A stretch of 64,000 bases of DNA. Origin: Planctomycetota bacterium (GTDB lineage: Bacteria > Planctomycetota > B15-G4 > SIAN01). The notes beneath the pieces are model-generated. The model was not told where the DNA came from and did not search any database. It saw only the letters and a program-made list of their open reading frames with translations. This document shows, in pieces, positions 7,096-15,013 of the stretch. How positions within the stretch are numbered: the stretch's first letter is position 1; every line of letters starts with the position of its first letter. A program made the translations under genes and the position numbers. Location of the stretch: contig JANQQL010000028.1 in assembly GCA_028289345.1 (NCBI GenBank), positions 178,805-242,804 of the forward strand, written 5' to 3'.

Positions 7096-9476
7096 GTTTC
7101 TGGCGACGCTTGCGAGCGATGGCGCGGGTCGAGCTGCGTCAGCTTTGGCGGGCCAAAGCTCGCACCTTGCTCATGATGGTCTTGATCGCCGTCCCCGTGG
7201 CAGGCTTGGTGGGCGGCAGCATCCTCTTGCGAATCACGATCGCCACCACCGACGAACGCGTCGAGAAAGTCATGGGGCGCGCGGACTTGCGTTGCCACGG
7301 CCGTCGAGATGCCCTCGAGAATCGTCGAGAGGAGTTTCCTCCAAACACGCGAATCGATCGACTGATCGTGAGCTCGGAGACCATCGAAGTCCCTGGACTT
7401 CGCATGGTCGCCACTCGATGGCAGTTCGCGCCTCCCGGTTTGCTCGCCCCGTGTTACCGCCTCTTGCAGGGACGCTCCGCCACTCAGGAAAACGAGGTCA
7501 CCCTGTCCCCTCTGTTGATGGATCTCGGAAACCTGCAGCTGGGAGACAAGGTCACCCTGGCGAGTCGCGGCAAAGAGCTTCAGGTTGTCGGCGTCGGTGT
7601 CGATCCAGAACGCATCCATGGCGCCCTCCTCGCCACTCTGCCCGACAAAGTGCCGCGAGAGCCTCACCAACGAGAAAGCTGGTTCCTCAAACTCGAGAAT
7701 CCGACCGCCGCGGCCTCGCTCGCCGCAGGACTCAAATCCCACAAGCTCGGGGTCATGACCGCGGAGGAATACCGCAACCTGCCCAACATCGAGTTCATGA
7801 TCATTTTGATCTTCGGTGGCCTTGGCTTCGTGGAAGCGGCACTGGTGGTGGCGGCGGCCATGGCCGTGGGTGTGCGACGGCGACAGCGTGAGATCGGCTT
7901 GTTGGCAGCCAGCGGTGCCAGTCCAGGGGACGTCATTGGCTCGATTCTTGTCTCTGCCATCGCCACCGCCGTGGTGGGAAGCGGGATTGGCATGGCCGTC
8001 GGAGTCGCTGGAGCCACGCTCATCTACCCGCACCTCGATTCCTGGAACGGAAGACTCAACGGCCCCTTCGAGTTTGCCCCGGGCCCGATGGTGGCGGCGG
8101 TCGCGATCGGCATTCTGACAGCTGTTCTTGCCGCGGCCTGGCCGGCTCGCGGAGCTGCGTTGCTGCCGATCCGCGTCGCTCTTTCCGGGCGACGACCGCC
8201 GAAAGAACCGGTGGGATGGTGGCTGATGAGCGGCCTTCTCTTGATTGGCCTTGCTGTGTCACTCACTTCCATTGCTCCGCTGTTTCAGGGCATGGCGGTC
8301 GTGGTTCTCACGCTGATTGGTCCGGTCTTCGGGGTGCTTGGATTCGGGGCCTGCAGTCCGTGGATCTTGGACCAACTGGCGAAACGTGCCGCGAAGCTGC
8401 CGTTGTCCTGGCGTCTCGCAGTGCGCGATGCCGGTCGCTTTCGAAGCCGCAATGGTCCCGTGGTGACCGCGGTGTTGGCCGGCATGGCGCTGAGCGTGAC
8501 CCTCGCGGGAAGTTTGGCGAGCATCGCCAAGGGACAGGACGGCTGGGAACGGTTGCGCGATGATCAGCTCCTGGTTCTCGGGGCCGCGGCCGAAGAGGCC
8601 AGCCAACGCATCGCCGAATCACTCGACGGAGTCGCTCGCGCTCCGTTGTGCGCGGCCCGGCTCGGTGGAAAACCCGTCCACGGGAGATTTGCAGGAACCG
8701 ATCGGCGAAGTTGGGTGGCAGTCGGCGATCGTGACTTGATGATGGCCCTCGGTTTCGAGGATCCGCCGCCCTTCCACGGACGCGTGATGGCGCTGCAACC
8801 AGGGAACTCGGCCTCGGTAGAACTCTTGCCGTATCACGGCGACAAGACTTTGGCGAGCCTCGACGCCCTCCCGCTCGAGGTGCCCGAGACGCTTCGCGAA
8901 CCAGGCTTCGTGATCTCTGAGGAAGATCGACAGCGACTGAAGCTAGACGTCGGTTTGCCCCCGGCCCGATCGGAGGACACCTGGATCGTTCGCTTGCGCG
9001 CCCCCCTTACGGAAGACCTCTTTCAATCGGCTCGAGACGTGGCCGCCTCTCTCCCTGGGACATCAGTCGATGCCAACCTCCTTCAGCGGCAGCAGCCGCG
9101 AATCCTCTACGGGTGCGTCCTGATCCTATCGCTGCTGACTGGCTTGCTCGTGGTTGCGGTTGCGACCACTCTCTCGGCCGTGGAATCGAAGACCGACCGG
9201 GTGACGCTGGTCACGGTCGGAGCCCCCCCCTCACTGAGTCGGCGTCACGCGGGTGCCCAAGCGGCGTTCCTCAGTTTTCTTGGATGTCTTCTCTCCATTC
9301 CTGCCGGGCTGCTGCCGGCCTTTGGTGCCATCACTTCCCTCGCAGGCATTCCGTTCGTCGTTCCCTGGACCGAGCTAATCGTCACTGCCCTGGGCTTGCC
9401 GTTGGTTTCGTACCTCGGCGCTTGGTTGCTTCGACGGCCGACGCCCTGGACCCATCAGCTCGTCGCGGGACGCTGA
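7092..9476 (+). CDS. FtsX-family ABC transporter permease
   Basis: Large permease of the MacB/FtsX superfamily, 794 aa, partner of the ATPase immediately upstream. One membrane helix lies near the N-terminus (LLMMVLIAVPVAGLVGGSIL). A soluble extracytoplasmic segment of about 170 residues follows, and then a first FtsX core of three to four helices (FMIILIFGGLGFVEAALVV). After more hydrophobic segments and a second soluble domain, a final set of helices closes the protein. The duplicated layout (two FtsX domains in one chain) is that of DUF214-like permeases. The frame is open to a TTG at 7071, but GTG at 7092 gives the usual GTGA overlap with the ATPase stop and is preferred. A 104-base gap precedes the next gene. 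Confidence 0.88.
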   Translation: MSFWRRLRAMARVELRQLWRAKARTLLMMVLIAVPVAGLVGGSILLRITIATTDERVEKVMGRADLRCHGRRDALENRREEFPPNTRIDRLIVSSETIEVPGLRMVATRWQFAPPGLLAPCYRLLQGRSATQENEVTLSPLLMDLGNLQLGDKVTLASRGKELQVVGVGVDPERIHGALLATLPDKVPREPHQRESWFLKLENPTAAASLAAGLKSHKLGVMTAEEYRNLPNIEFMIILIFGGLGFVEAALVVAAAMAVGVRRRQREIGLLAASGASPGDVIGSILVSAIATAVVGSGIGMAVGVAGATLIYPHLDSWNGRLNGPFEFAPGPMVAAVAIGILTAVLAAAWPARGAALLPIRVALSGRRPPKEPVGWWLMSGLLLIGLAVSLTSIAPLFQGMAVVVLTLIGPVFGVLGFGACSPWILDQLAKRAAKLPLSWRLAVRDAGRFRSRNGPVVTAVLAGMALSVTLAGSLASIAKGQDGWERLRDDQLLVLGAAAEEASQRIAESLDGVARAPLCAARLGGKPVHGRFAGTDRRSWVAVGDRDLMMALGFEDPPPFHGRVMALQPGNSASVELLPYHGDKTLASLDALPLEVPETLREPGFVISEEDRQRLKLDVGLPPARSEDTWIVRLRAPLTEDLFQSARDVAASLPGTSVDANLLQRQQPRILYGCVLILSLLTGLLVVAVATTLSAVESKTDRVTLVTVGAPPSLSRRHAGAQAAFLSFLGCLLSIPAGLLPAFGAITSLAGIPFVVPWTELIVTALGLPLVSYLGAWLLRRPTPWTHQLVAGR

Positions 9477-9580
9477 ACCGCAACATCCTCCACCGCTCGC
9501 CATCGATGCTTCGGAGGAAAACCGCTTTCCGAACACCTGGACTCAAGTTCACTCGTTGACTCTCACTCCGGAGGGATCCC

Positions 9581-11044
9581 ATGCTTGCAACGCTCTCGAT
9601 CTGGACCGGTTGCCTGGCCTTGTTTCTGTCCACCGACTCTCCCGTCGCGGAAGGGGAGGCTGGCGATCTTCGCTGGGAGTCGTTTTCCGCGCCGGGACCA
9701 CGAGGCAGCACCATCGACGGGGAGCTCGGCCGTCTGCTGGTTCCGGAGAATCGCAGCGATCCGGATTCTCGGCTGATCGAGATTGCGTTCTTCCGCATCC
9801 CGTCCACCAGCGAGAACCCCGGGCCGCCAATCGTCATGCTCGCCGGCGGACCGGGCGGCAGCGGCATTCCCATCGCGGTGGCCTTCGGGACCGATCCTGT
9901 TTACGGCTGGCGCAACTATGGAGACGTCATTGGATTGGACCAAAGGGGCGTGGGTCTCTCACGTCCCAATCTGGAATCTCCCGAAGGTATGTTCCTCGCC
10001 GACATTGCCTTCGATGAATTCATGGATGCGTCGGAGCGCTTGCAAGCGAGCCTTGCAGTTTCCCGCGATTGCATCGAGTACTGGACTGAGCAGGGTGTCG
10101 ATCTGGCCTCCTACAACACCCAAGAGAGCGCGGATGACGTGAATGATGTGAGGCTCGCGTTGGGAGCGGAAAAGGTGGTTCTCCACGGGAATTCCTATGG
10201 ATCCCATTTGGGCCTGGCCATCCTCCGTCGTCACGGCGAACACGTCGAGCGCGCTCTGCTGTCAAAAGTGGAAGGCCCGGACCACACCTTCAAGCTCCCG
10301 AGCACGATCCAGGCTCATCTAGAGCAACTCGATGGGTTGATCCAAGAAAACGAGGCTCTGAGCGCCAAGATTCCGGACTTCCTAGGAATGGTCGAGGAAC
10401 TCATCGACCAGTTCGACGAAGAACCGGTGTGGGCGACGACCACGAATCCCGCCACGGGAAAGGAACAGAGAGTGGTCATCACCGCCGATGACCTTCGCGA
10501 TGCGATCATCAATCAGCTCGGTTACCGAAGCCGGCTGGAACAACTTCCCGCAAGCCTGTGGCGCATCGCCCAAGGCGACTATGACGAAATCGCCGCGATG
10601 ACTCTGGCCGGACGTTCTTTTCCGCTGTACTCGGCGATGCAGATGCGCATGGATGCCGCCTCCGGGGCAACCGAAGCGCGCCGCCGTCGCATCGCTGCCG
10701 AAGCCAAGGAGTTCATCCTTGGGGATGCGGCAAACTTCGCGCCGGAAGTGGCGGCGCTTTGGGGAACTCCCGACTTGGGAGATTCCTTTCGCGGGCCCAT
10801 GACTTGCGACGTTCCCGTGCTGTTCGTCAGCGGAACTCTAGACGCGCGAACTCCCGTCCAGAACGTGGAGGAGATTCTCGACGGCTTTTCCAAAGCGGCA
10901 CATGTGATCGTCGAAAACTGCGGCCACGCGCCAATGGAGTTTCGATCCTCGGAGATGCGAGACCTGATGACTCACTTCTTTCAGGGGAAGTTGGTCGACT
11001 CGACGCGAGTTTCCTTGCCCCCCCTCAACTTCGAGATTCCCTGA
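9581..11044 (+). CDS. Secreted alpha/beta hydrolase, S33 / TAP-like peptidase family
   Basis: Predicted serine hydrolase of 487 aa. The first 20 residues form a signal peptide (ATLSIWTGCLALFLST). The oxyanion-hole motif GGPGGSG is followed by the nucleophile elbow GNSYGSHLG, both diagnostic of the proline-iminopeptidase / tripeptidyl-aminopeptidase group of S33. The C-terminal TAP-like domain supplies the acid in SGTLDARTPV and the histidine in NCGHAPMEF. The ATG at 9581 follows GGAGGG by five bases. The enzyme would cleave peptides or esters outside the cytoplasm. It might be co-transcribed with the PadR/ABC genes 104 bases upstream, but a functional link is not evident. Peptidase versus esterase cannot be decided by eye. 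Confidence 0.85.
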   Translation: MLATLSIWTGCLALFLSTDSPVAEGEAGDLRWESFSAPGPRGSTIDGELGRLLVPENRSDPDSRLIEIAFFRIPSTSENPGPPIVMLAGGPGGSGIPIAVAFGTDPVYGWRNYGDVIGLDQRGVGLSRPNLESPEGMFLADIAFDEFMDASERLQASLAVSRDCIEYWTEQGVDLASYNTQESADDVNDVRLALGAEKVVLHGNSYGSHLGLAILRRHGEHVERALLSKVEGPDHTFKLPSTIQAHLEQLDGLIQENEALSAKIPDFLGMVEELIDQFDEEPVWATTTNPATGKEQRVVITADDLRDAIINQLGYRSRLEQLPASLWRIAQGDYDEIAAMTLAGRSFPLYSAMQMRMDAASGATEARRRRIAAEAKEFILGDAANFAPEVAALWGTPDLGDSFRGPMTCDVPVLFVSGTLDARTPVQNVEEILDGFSKAAHVIVENCGHAPMEFRSSEMRDLMTHFFQGKLVDSTRVSLPPLNFEIP

Positions 11045-11094
11045 GAGCCGCGGTCCTTCCCCCCGAAGCAGCGGGATCTTGCTATGTTAGGAGC

Positions 11095-11232
11095 ATGAAC
11101 GAACGCCTCCCCAGCCTACAGGTCATCTTGGAAGGGTCGCTGGACCGAGTTCGCGAAGTCGGCCGCGTGCTTCGCGCCGCCGGCGTCGAAAGTCAATCGA
11201 TCGCCCCCCAGAAACTCAGCAACGGGGGGTGA
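11095..11232 (+). CDS. N-terminal half of a DUF2007-like protein ending at an in-frame TGA
   Basis: A 45-codon frame with ATG at 11095 behind TTAGGAGC. The sequence SLDRVREVGRVLRAAGVES resembles the first strand-helix unit of DUF2007 (putative signal-transducing) proteins. Translation stops at TGA 11230-11232. The same frame then continues, after GGA-ACT-CGA, into VQLAVASTDLERARIAL, which is exactly what the second half of a DUF2007 domain looks like. The two pieces therefore appear to be one gene of about 118 codons interrupted by a stop. Shifting the G6 run at 11224-11229 would not repair it, because both halves are in one frame. It could be a nonsense mutation, a base-call error or read-through. 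Confidence 0.55.
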   Translation: MNERLPSLQVILEGSLDRVREVGRVLRAAGVESQSIAPQKLSNGG

Positions 11233-11241
11233 GGAACTCGA

Positions 11242-11451
11242 GTGCAGCTCGCGGTCGCGAGCACCGACCTAGAACGGGCGCGCATTGCCCTGGACGCCCA
11301 CTGGCTGTCCGGACTGGATGACGATCAGGTCCAAGCAGTTCAGGAGATGCAGCAGAACGCGAGCTCGGGACAGCCGACCTGTCCCGCTTGTGGTTCGCCG
11401 TTCTCTCCCCAGGTGGGACGTTGTCCGGACTGCGGTTTGAACCTGGTCTAA
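11242..11451 (+). CDS. C-terminal half of the DUF2007-like protein with zinc ribbon
   Basis: A 69-aa frame starting with GTG at 11242, in the same frame as the piece upstream and separated only by one TGA and three codons. It holds the ASTDLERARIAL strand-helix that ends the DUF2007 fold. It closes with a four-cysteine zinc ribbon, CPACGSPF and CPDCGLNLV, a common tail for DUF2007 proteins. A GAGG motif nine bases upstream could allow independent initiation at the GTG. Whether this is a separate small protein, a re-initiated half or the remnant of an interrupted gene is unresolved. It is convergent with the ferredoxin reductase gene 24 bases away. Confidence 0.55.
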   Translation: MQLAVASTDLERARIALDAHWLSGLDDDQVQAVQEMQQNASSGQPTCPACGSPFSPQVGRCPDCGLNLV

Positions 11452-11475
11452 GTCCGACGTCGCCGGCAGAGACCT

Positions 11476-12288
11476 CTACCAGTAACGCTCGACGTGGATT
11501 TGTCCGGGCTCTCGACGCTTGTGTTCGCGAAACCCGCTTTCGCCCAACACTTCCACCATCGTCTCCACCATGCTTGGATTGCCGCACAGGAACACATGAG
11601 TTCCTTCCGGAGTCGGTGAGAAACCCCAGCCTTCCTTGAGCGGGTCCCGCTGCCAAAGGTCTTGGATGTAGCCGGATTCGCCGGCCCACGGAACGGGTTC
11701 CTCGTCCGGACGAGAAATCGTCGGGATGTAGGTGAAGTTGGGACACATCCGAGCGAGGGTCATCAACTCACTGCGATACCCCAAGTCCCAGGAATGTCGC
11801 GCGCCATGAAGCACGGCGAATCGGCGACGGGAACCACACGTGAGCTGGGAGCGCAGCATGCTCATGTACGGCGCGAGCCCGGTTCCGGTGGAGACGAGAA
11901 CGACGTGACGATCTTCGGGAGTGTCCTCGAGAGTGAACATGCCGCGAATCTTCGGGCCAAGCCACACCCGCTCTCCTGGCTTCAAGGCGAACAGGCGAGG
12001 GGTCAAGCGGCCCGAAGGCACCAGCACGATGTAGAACTCGATGAACTCGCGCGTGACGGAAGAAGAAGCGATCGAGTAAGCCCGCTTGATGATCTTTTCC
12101 GGATCGGCGGGCTCGTCCTCCGAGTCACAGACAGCGCAACGATCGGCGTTCCCCGGCAACCCCAGGACTCCAAACTGACCGGCCTGGAAGTCATCGAAGG
12201 TCCATTCGTCCGGAACAACCCGGAAGATCGCCAATCCCGGCGAGACCTCGACAATCTGCATCACGGTGGCGTTGAGTGCGTCGCTCAC
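11476..12288 (-). CDS. fpr: Ferredoxin--NADP(+) reductase
   Basis: FAD-containing reductase that exchanges electrons between NADPH and ferredoxin or flavodoxin, 270 aa, the length of bacterial class-I Fpr proteins. FAD-binding motif RAYSIASSS (RxYS) sits near residue 60. The pyrophosphate/NADP region shows STGTGLAPYMSML, followed by LHGARHSWDLGYRSEL. The FLCGNPSMVETM segment and the terminal VERYW are hallmarks of the subclass. The start is GTG at 12288 with AGAGGAAAG nine bases upstream; the frame is open much further but reads as non-coding. An insertion with two cysteines (RCAVCDSEDEPADPEK) between the first strands is less usual. The gene stands alone on the minus strand. Confidence 0.88.
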   Translation of the reverse strand: MSDALNATVMQIVEVSPGLAIFRVVPDEWTFDDFQAGQFGVLGLPGNADRCAVCDSEDEPADPEKIIKRAYSIASSSVTREFIEFYIVLVPSGRLTPRLFALKPGERVWLGPKIRGMFTLEDTPEDRHVVLVSTGTGLAPYMSMLRSQLTCGSRRRFAVLHGARHSWDLGYRSELMTLARMCPNFTYIPTISRPDEEPVPWAGESGYIQDLWQRDPLKEGWGFSPTPEGTHVFLCGNPSMVETMVEVLGESGFREHKRREPGQIHVERYW

Positions 12289-12833
12289 GTGCTTTCCTCT
12301 GTTTTCATTGCGCCGCGTTGCTGTCCTCGACCGATCAGCCAGTGCGAATCGGGTCGTGCCCGGTTCGAGGAGAGGCATCACCGAAGGCTTCCTCCTCTCG
12401 GAAACCTCCGTCGTTGGCGCGGAATCACCCGCCCCTCCTGCTCTCTTACGAAGGAACCGCGGGAAAGATCCCTGGAAAACCTCTCGCGCCGGGAGAACCC
12501 ACCGCCGTGATTCCGCGCCAAGGTTTCGGCCGGCAGCCCATGCCACCCCAGTCCCCCAATGGCCAGGCCGCTCGAAAGCAGTTCGAGTCCCTTTCTCGGA
12601 GTGAAACTTAGGGGGCGCTTCGATGGCAATGACGTCCACCGATCAGCTCTCTTCGTGATGCCGTCGCCCCTTGCAAGTCGTGACCTTCGACAGGACGTGC
12701 GGCGACGCATTGCACTCCGGCCATCCTTTGCCAAAAGGAGAACTTCTGCAACGCGTTCGTGATTCCTGATCCGATCTTGTCCTTGGCGCAGTCTTACCAA
12801 ACCCGTCGCACGGGCCACGATTCGGAGATCTCC
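12289..12833. other. Long intergenic region between divergent genes
   Basis: About 545 bases between the ferredoxin reductase start and the first astacin start. Several open frames cross it, but their translations are Arg/Ser-rich, lack ribosome sites and show no family motif. Promoters for both neighbours should lie here; none was identified confidently. GGAG at 12824-12827 serves the astacin ATG. Confidence 0.5.
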
Positions 12834-15002
12834 ATGCTCCCCTTGTTCTTCCCTGTCTTCATTTGCCTGCCGGGGCAGGCCTTGGACGAATCTCGAATCT
12901 TCGTTTCCGAGGTCACCGGCCGCACTGCGGTTGTTGTCGAGGAAGACATTCTCGTTCCGGTGGGAATCGCCCCTCGCTCGAGCTACGGCAACACCCCATG
13001 GCCCGGCGGCCTCGTGCCCTACGAATTCGACGCCAGCGTCACGCTTTCCCAACAACAAATTGCGCGCGAAATCATGGATCAATGGGAAGCTCGCGCCGAT
13101 GTCACATTCCTCCCTCGCACCACCCAAGCCGACTATGTCGTGATCATCACCTCTTCGACAAACTCTTCCTATGTGGGGACCATTGGCGGCGCCCAAGATT
13201 TGAACATGGTGAGTTGGGGAACCCCCATCGTCTTCGCCCACGAACTCGCGCACGCTCTTGGGATCTGGCACGAACAGTCGCGTGCGGACCGGGACTGCTA
13301 CGTCTCGATCAACTACGGGAACATTCAGTCCGGGTTCAGCCACAATTTCGACATCCGTAGCAGCGGTGCCGACGTCGGCCCGTATGACTTCGAGTCGATG
13401 ATGCACTACTCCCCCACGGCATTTTCCGTCTGCGGACTCGGCTGCAACACCATCGAAGTCCAGCCGCAGTACGGGCTCTGGGAAAGCACTCTCGGACAAC
13501 GGTCCTTCATCAGCGAAGGTGATGCCCGGGGCGTGGGAGCGGTTTACGGCTTCAGCGCCAACGATTGCAACGAGAACCATATCGCCGACTCCTTTGAGAT
13601 TGCCCAAGGGGGAGCCGACTGCAACAACAATGGCACCCCCGACAACTGCGAGATCGACTGCAACGGCAACGGAATCCCGGATGACTGCGACCTGAGCCAA
13701 GGCAGCAGCTTCGATACCAACTTCAACAACGTGCCCGATGAGTGTGACGGTATCCCGGAAATCGTTCATGTCGACTCTCATGCGAGCGGCGCCAACACCG
13801 GGACGACGTGGAACGACGCCCTGACAGACCTTCAAGATGCTCTGAACCTGGCCCGCAACGCTCCCGGTGTCGTGCGGGAAATCTGGGTCGCCGAGGGTGT
13901 CTATCGAGCCGGCACGATGCGAGAAGAGAGCTTCGAGCTGACTAGCAATCTGGAGATTCTGGGAGGCTTCGCCGGCGACGAAACCGACAAGGTCCAAAGG
14001 AACCCGACCCGGCATGTCAGCTTGCTCGACGGAGACCTGCTCGGCGACGATGGCCCGGCCTTTGCCAACCGATCCGACAACAGTTACAACGTCGTGACGG
14101 CCGCGGCGACCGTCGACGAGTCTTGCCTGCTCGACGGATTTTGGATTCGTGGCGGGAATGCGGACGCGCTCTTCTCGATCTTCGAAAGCCACCACGCGGG
14201 CGGAGGACTCCATTGTGGACTCGACGCCCGTCCACGCATTCGCGACTGCGTGTTCTTCGACAATGAAGCCGGAGTTCACGGCGGCGGCGGTGGCGTCTAC
14301 ACCCGGGCCGGTGATCCCGTGCTGGCGAACTGTCGGTTCGTGGGCAATCGCGCCCTCGCGGGAGGAGGAGTCTTCGCCGACTTTTCTTTCCCCCTCCTCG
14401 TCAACTGTGTGTTCCACGAGAACCTCGCGAGTCTGTACTTCGGGGGGGGCATGGCCGCGAGTCACGGCGGACCATGGCTGGCCAACTGCACCTTCTACGA
14501 CAACCACGCCATGACCTTTGGCGGCGGATACGCGCACAACTCGGTGGCGTCGCCGCCCGGCGCCTCGACCCTCCGCAACTGCATTCTCTGGATGAACTCA
14601 GACGGATCCGGCATCGGAGAAACCGCCCAGCTCGATGAAAACGTCGGTGCCCTCTTCGTGGACTGGAGCTGCATTCAAGGCTGGAACGGCATTCACGGAG
14701 GATCCGGCAACATGGGCCTCGCCCCCCGCTTCGCGGCGGGACCTCTCGGCGACTTTCGCCTGCGACGCCAATCACCCTGCATTGATGCGGGAAGTCACTC
14801 GAAGCTTCCCCCGGACCGCTGCGACCTGGACCGGGACGGCAACTTCCAAGAACGCTTTTCCCGGGACGCATTCGGGAAGCCGCGCGTCGCACCTCACCCC
14901 AGTCCCCCGCTTGCCACCTTGCCAGCGCGAATCGACATGGGTGCGATCGAGTCCCGCCCTTTGGTTCGCGACAGTGTTCCTCATTTCATGAGTTGGGAAT
15001 AG
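12834..15002 (+). CDS. Secreted astacin-family (M12A) metalloprotease with beta-helix domain
   Basis: Zinc endopeptidase of 722 aa, exported by an N-terminal signal (MLPLFFPVFICLPGQA). The astacin zinc site HELAHALGIWHEQSRADRD (HExxHxxGxxHE) and the Met-turn SMMHY are intact. VVVEEDILVP before the catalytic domain resembles the short pro-segment with an aspartate switch. After the protease (to about residue 250) comes a Cys/Asp-rich calcium-binding stretch with CNGNGIPDDCD. About 400 residues follow with the repeating pattern of a right-handed parallel beta-helix (GGGGVYT, GNRALAGGG, GGGMAASHGG), ending IDMGAIES, a common planctomycetal end motif. GGAG lies six bases before the ATG. The next gene is a tandem paralogue 11 bases downstream. 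A role in degrading extracellular protein or matrix is likely. Confidence 0.9.
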   Translation: MLPLFFPVFICLPGQALDESRIFVSEVTGRTAVVVEEDILVPVGIAPRSSYGNTPWPGGLVPYEFDASVTLSQQQIAREIMDQWEARADVTFLPRTTQADYVVIITSSTNSSYVGTIGGAQDLNMVSWGTPIVFAHELAHALGIWHEQSRADRDCYVSINYGNIQSGFSHNFDIRSSGADVGPYDFESMMHYSPTAFSVCGLGCNTIEVQPQYGLWESTLGQRSFISEGDARGVGAVYGFSANDCNENHIADSFEIAQGGADCNNNGTPDNCEIDCNGNGIPDDCDLSQGSSFDTNFNNVPDECDGIPEIVHVDSHASGANTGTTWNDALTDLQDALNLARNAPGVVREIWVAEGVYRAGTMREESFELTSNLEILGGFAGDETDKVQRNPTRHVSLLDGDLLGDDGPAFANRSDNSYNVVTAAATVDESCLLDGFWIRGGNADALFSIFESHHAGGGLHCGLDARPRIRDCVFFDNEAGVHGGGGGVYTRAGDPVLANCRFVGNRALAGGGVFADFSFPLLVNCVFHENLASLYFGGGMAASHGGPWLANCTFYDNHAMTFGGGYAHNSVASPPGASTLRNCILWMNSDGSGIGETAQLDENVGALFVDWSCIQGWNGIHGGSGNMGLAPRFAAGPLGDFRLRRQSPCIDAGSHSKLPPDRCDLDRDGNFQERFSRDAFGKPRVAPHPSPPLATLPARIDMGAIESRPLVRDSVPHFMSWE

Positions 15003-15013
15003 GAGCGTTTGCC

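Noticed and set aside
11230..11232. TGA as a selenocysteine codon
   Set aside because: DUF2007 proteins are not known selenoproteins, no redox motif surrounds the codon, and no SECIS-like hairpin was evident just downstream.
12378..14537. 719-codon minus-strand open frame opposite the first astacin gene
   Set aside because: Shadow frame caused by high GC at codon position three; the plus strand carries the zinc motif and signal peptide.
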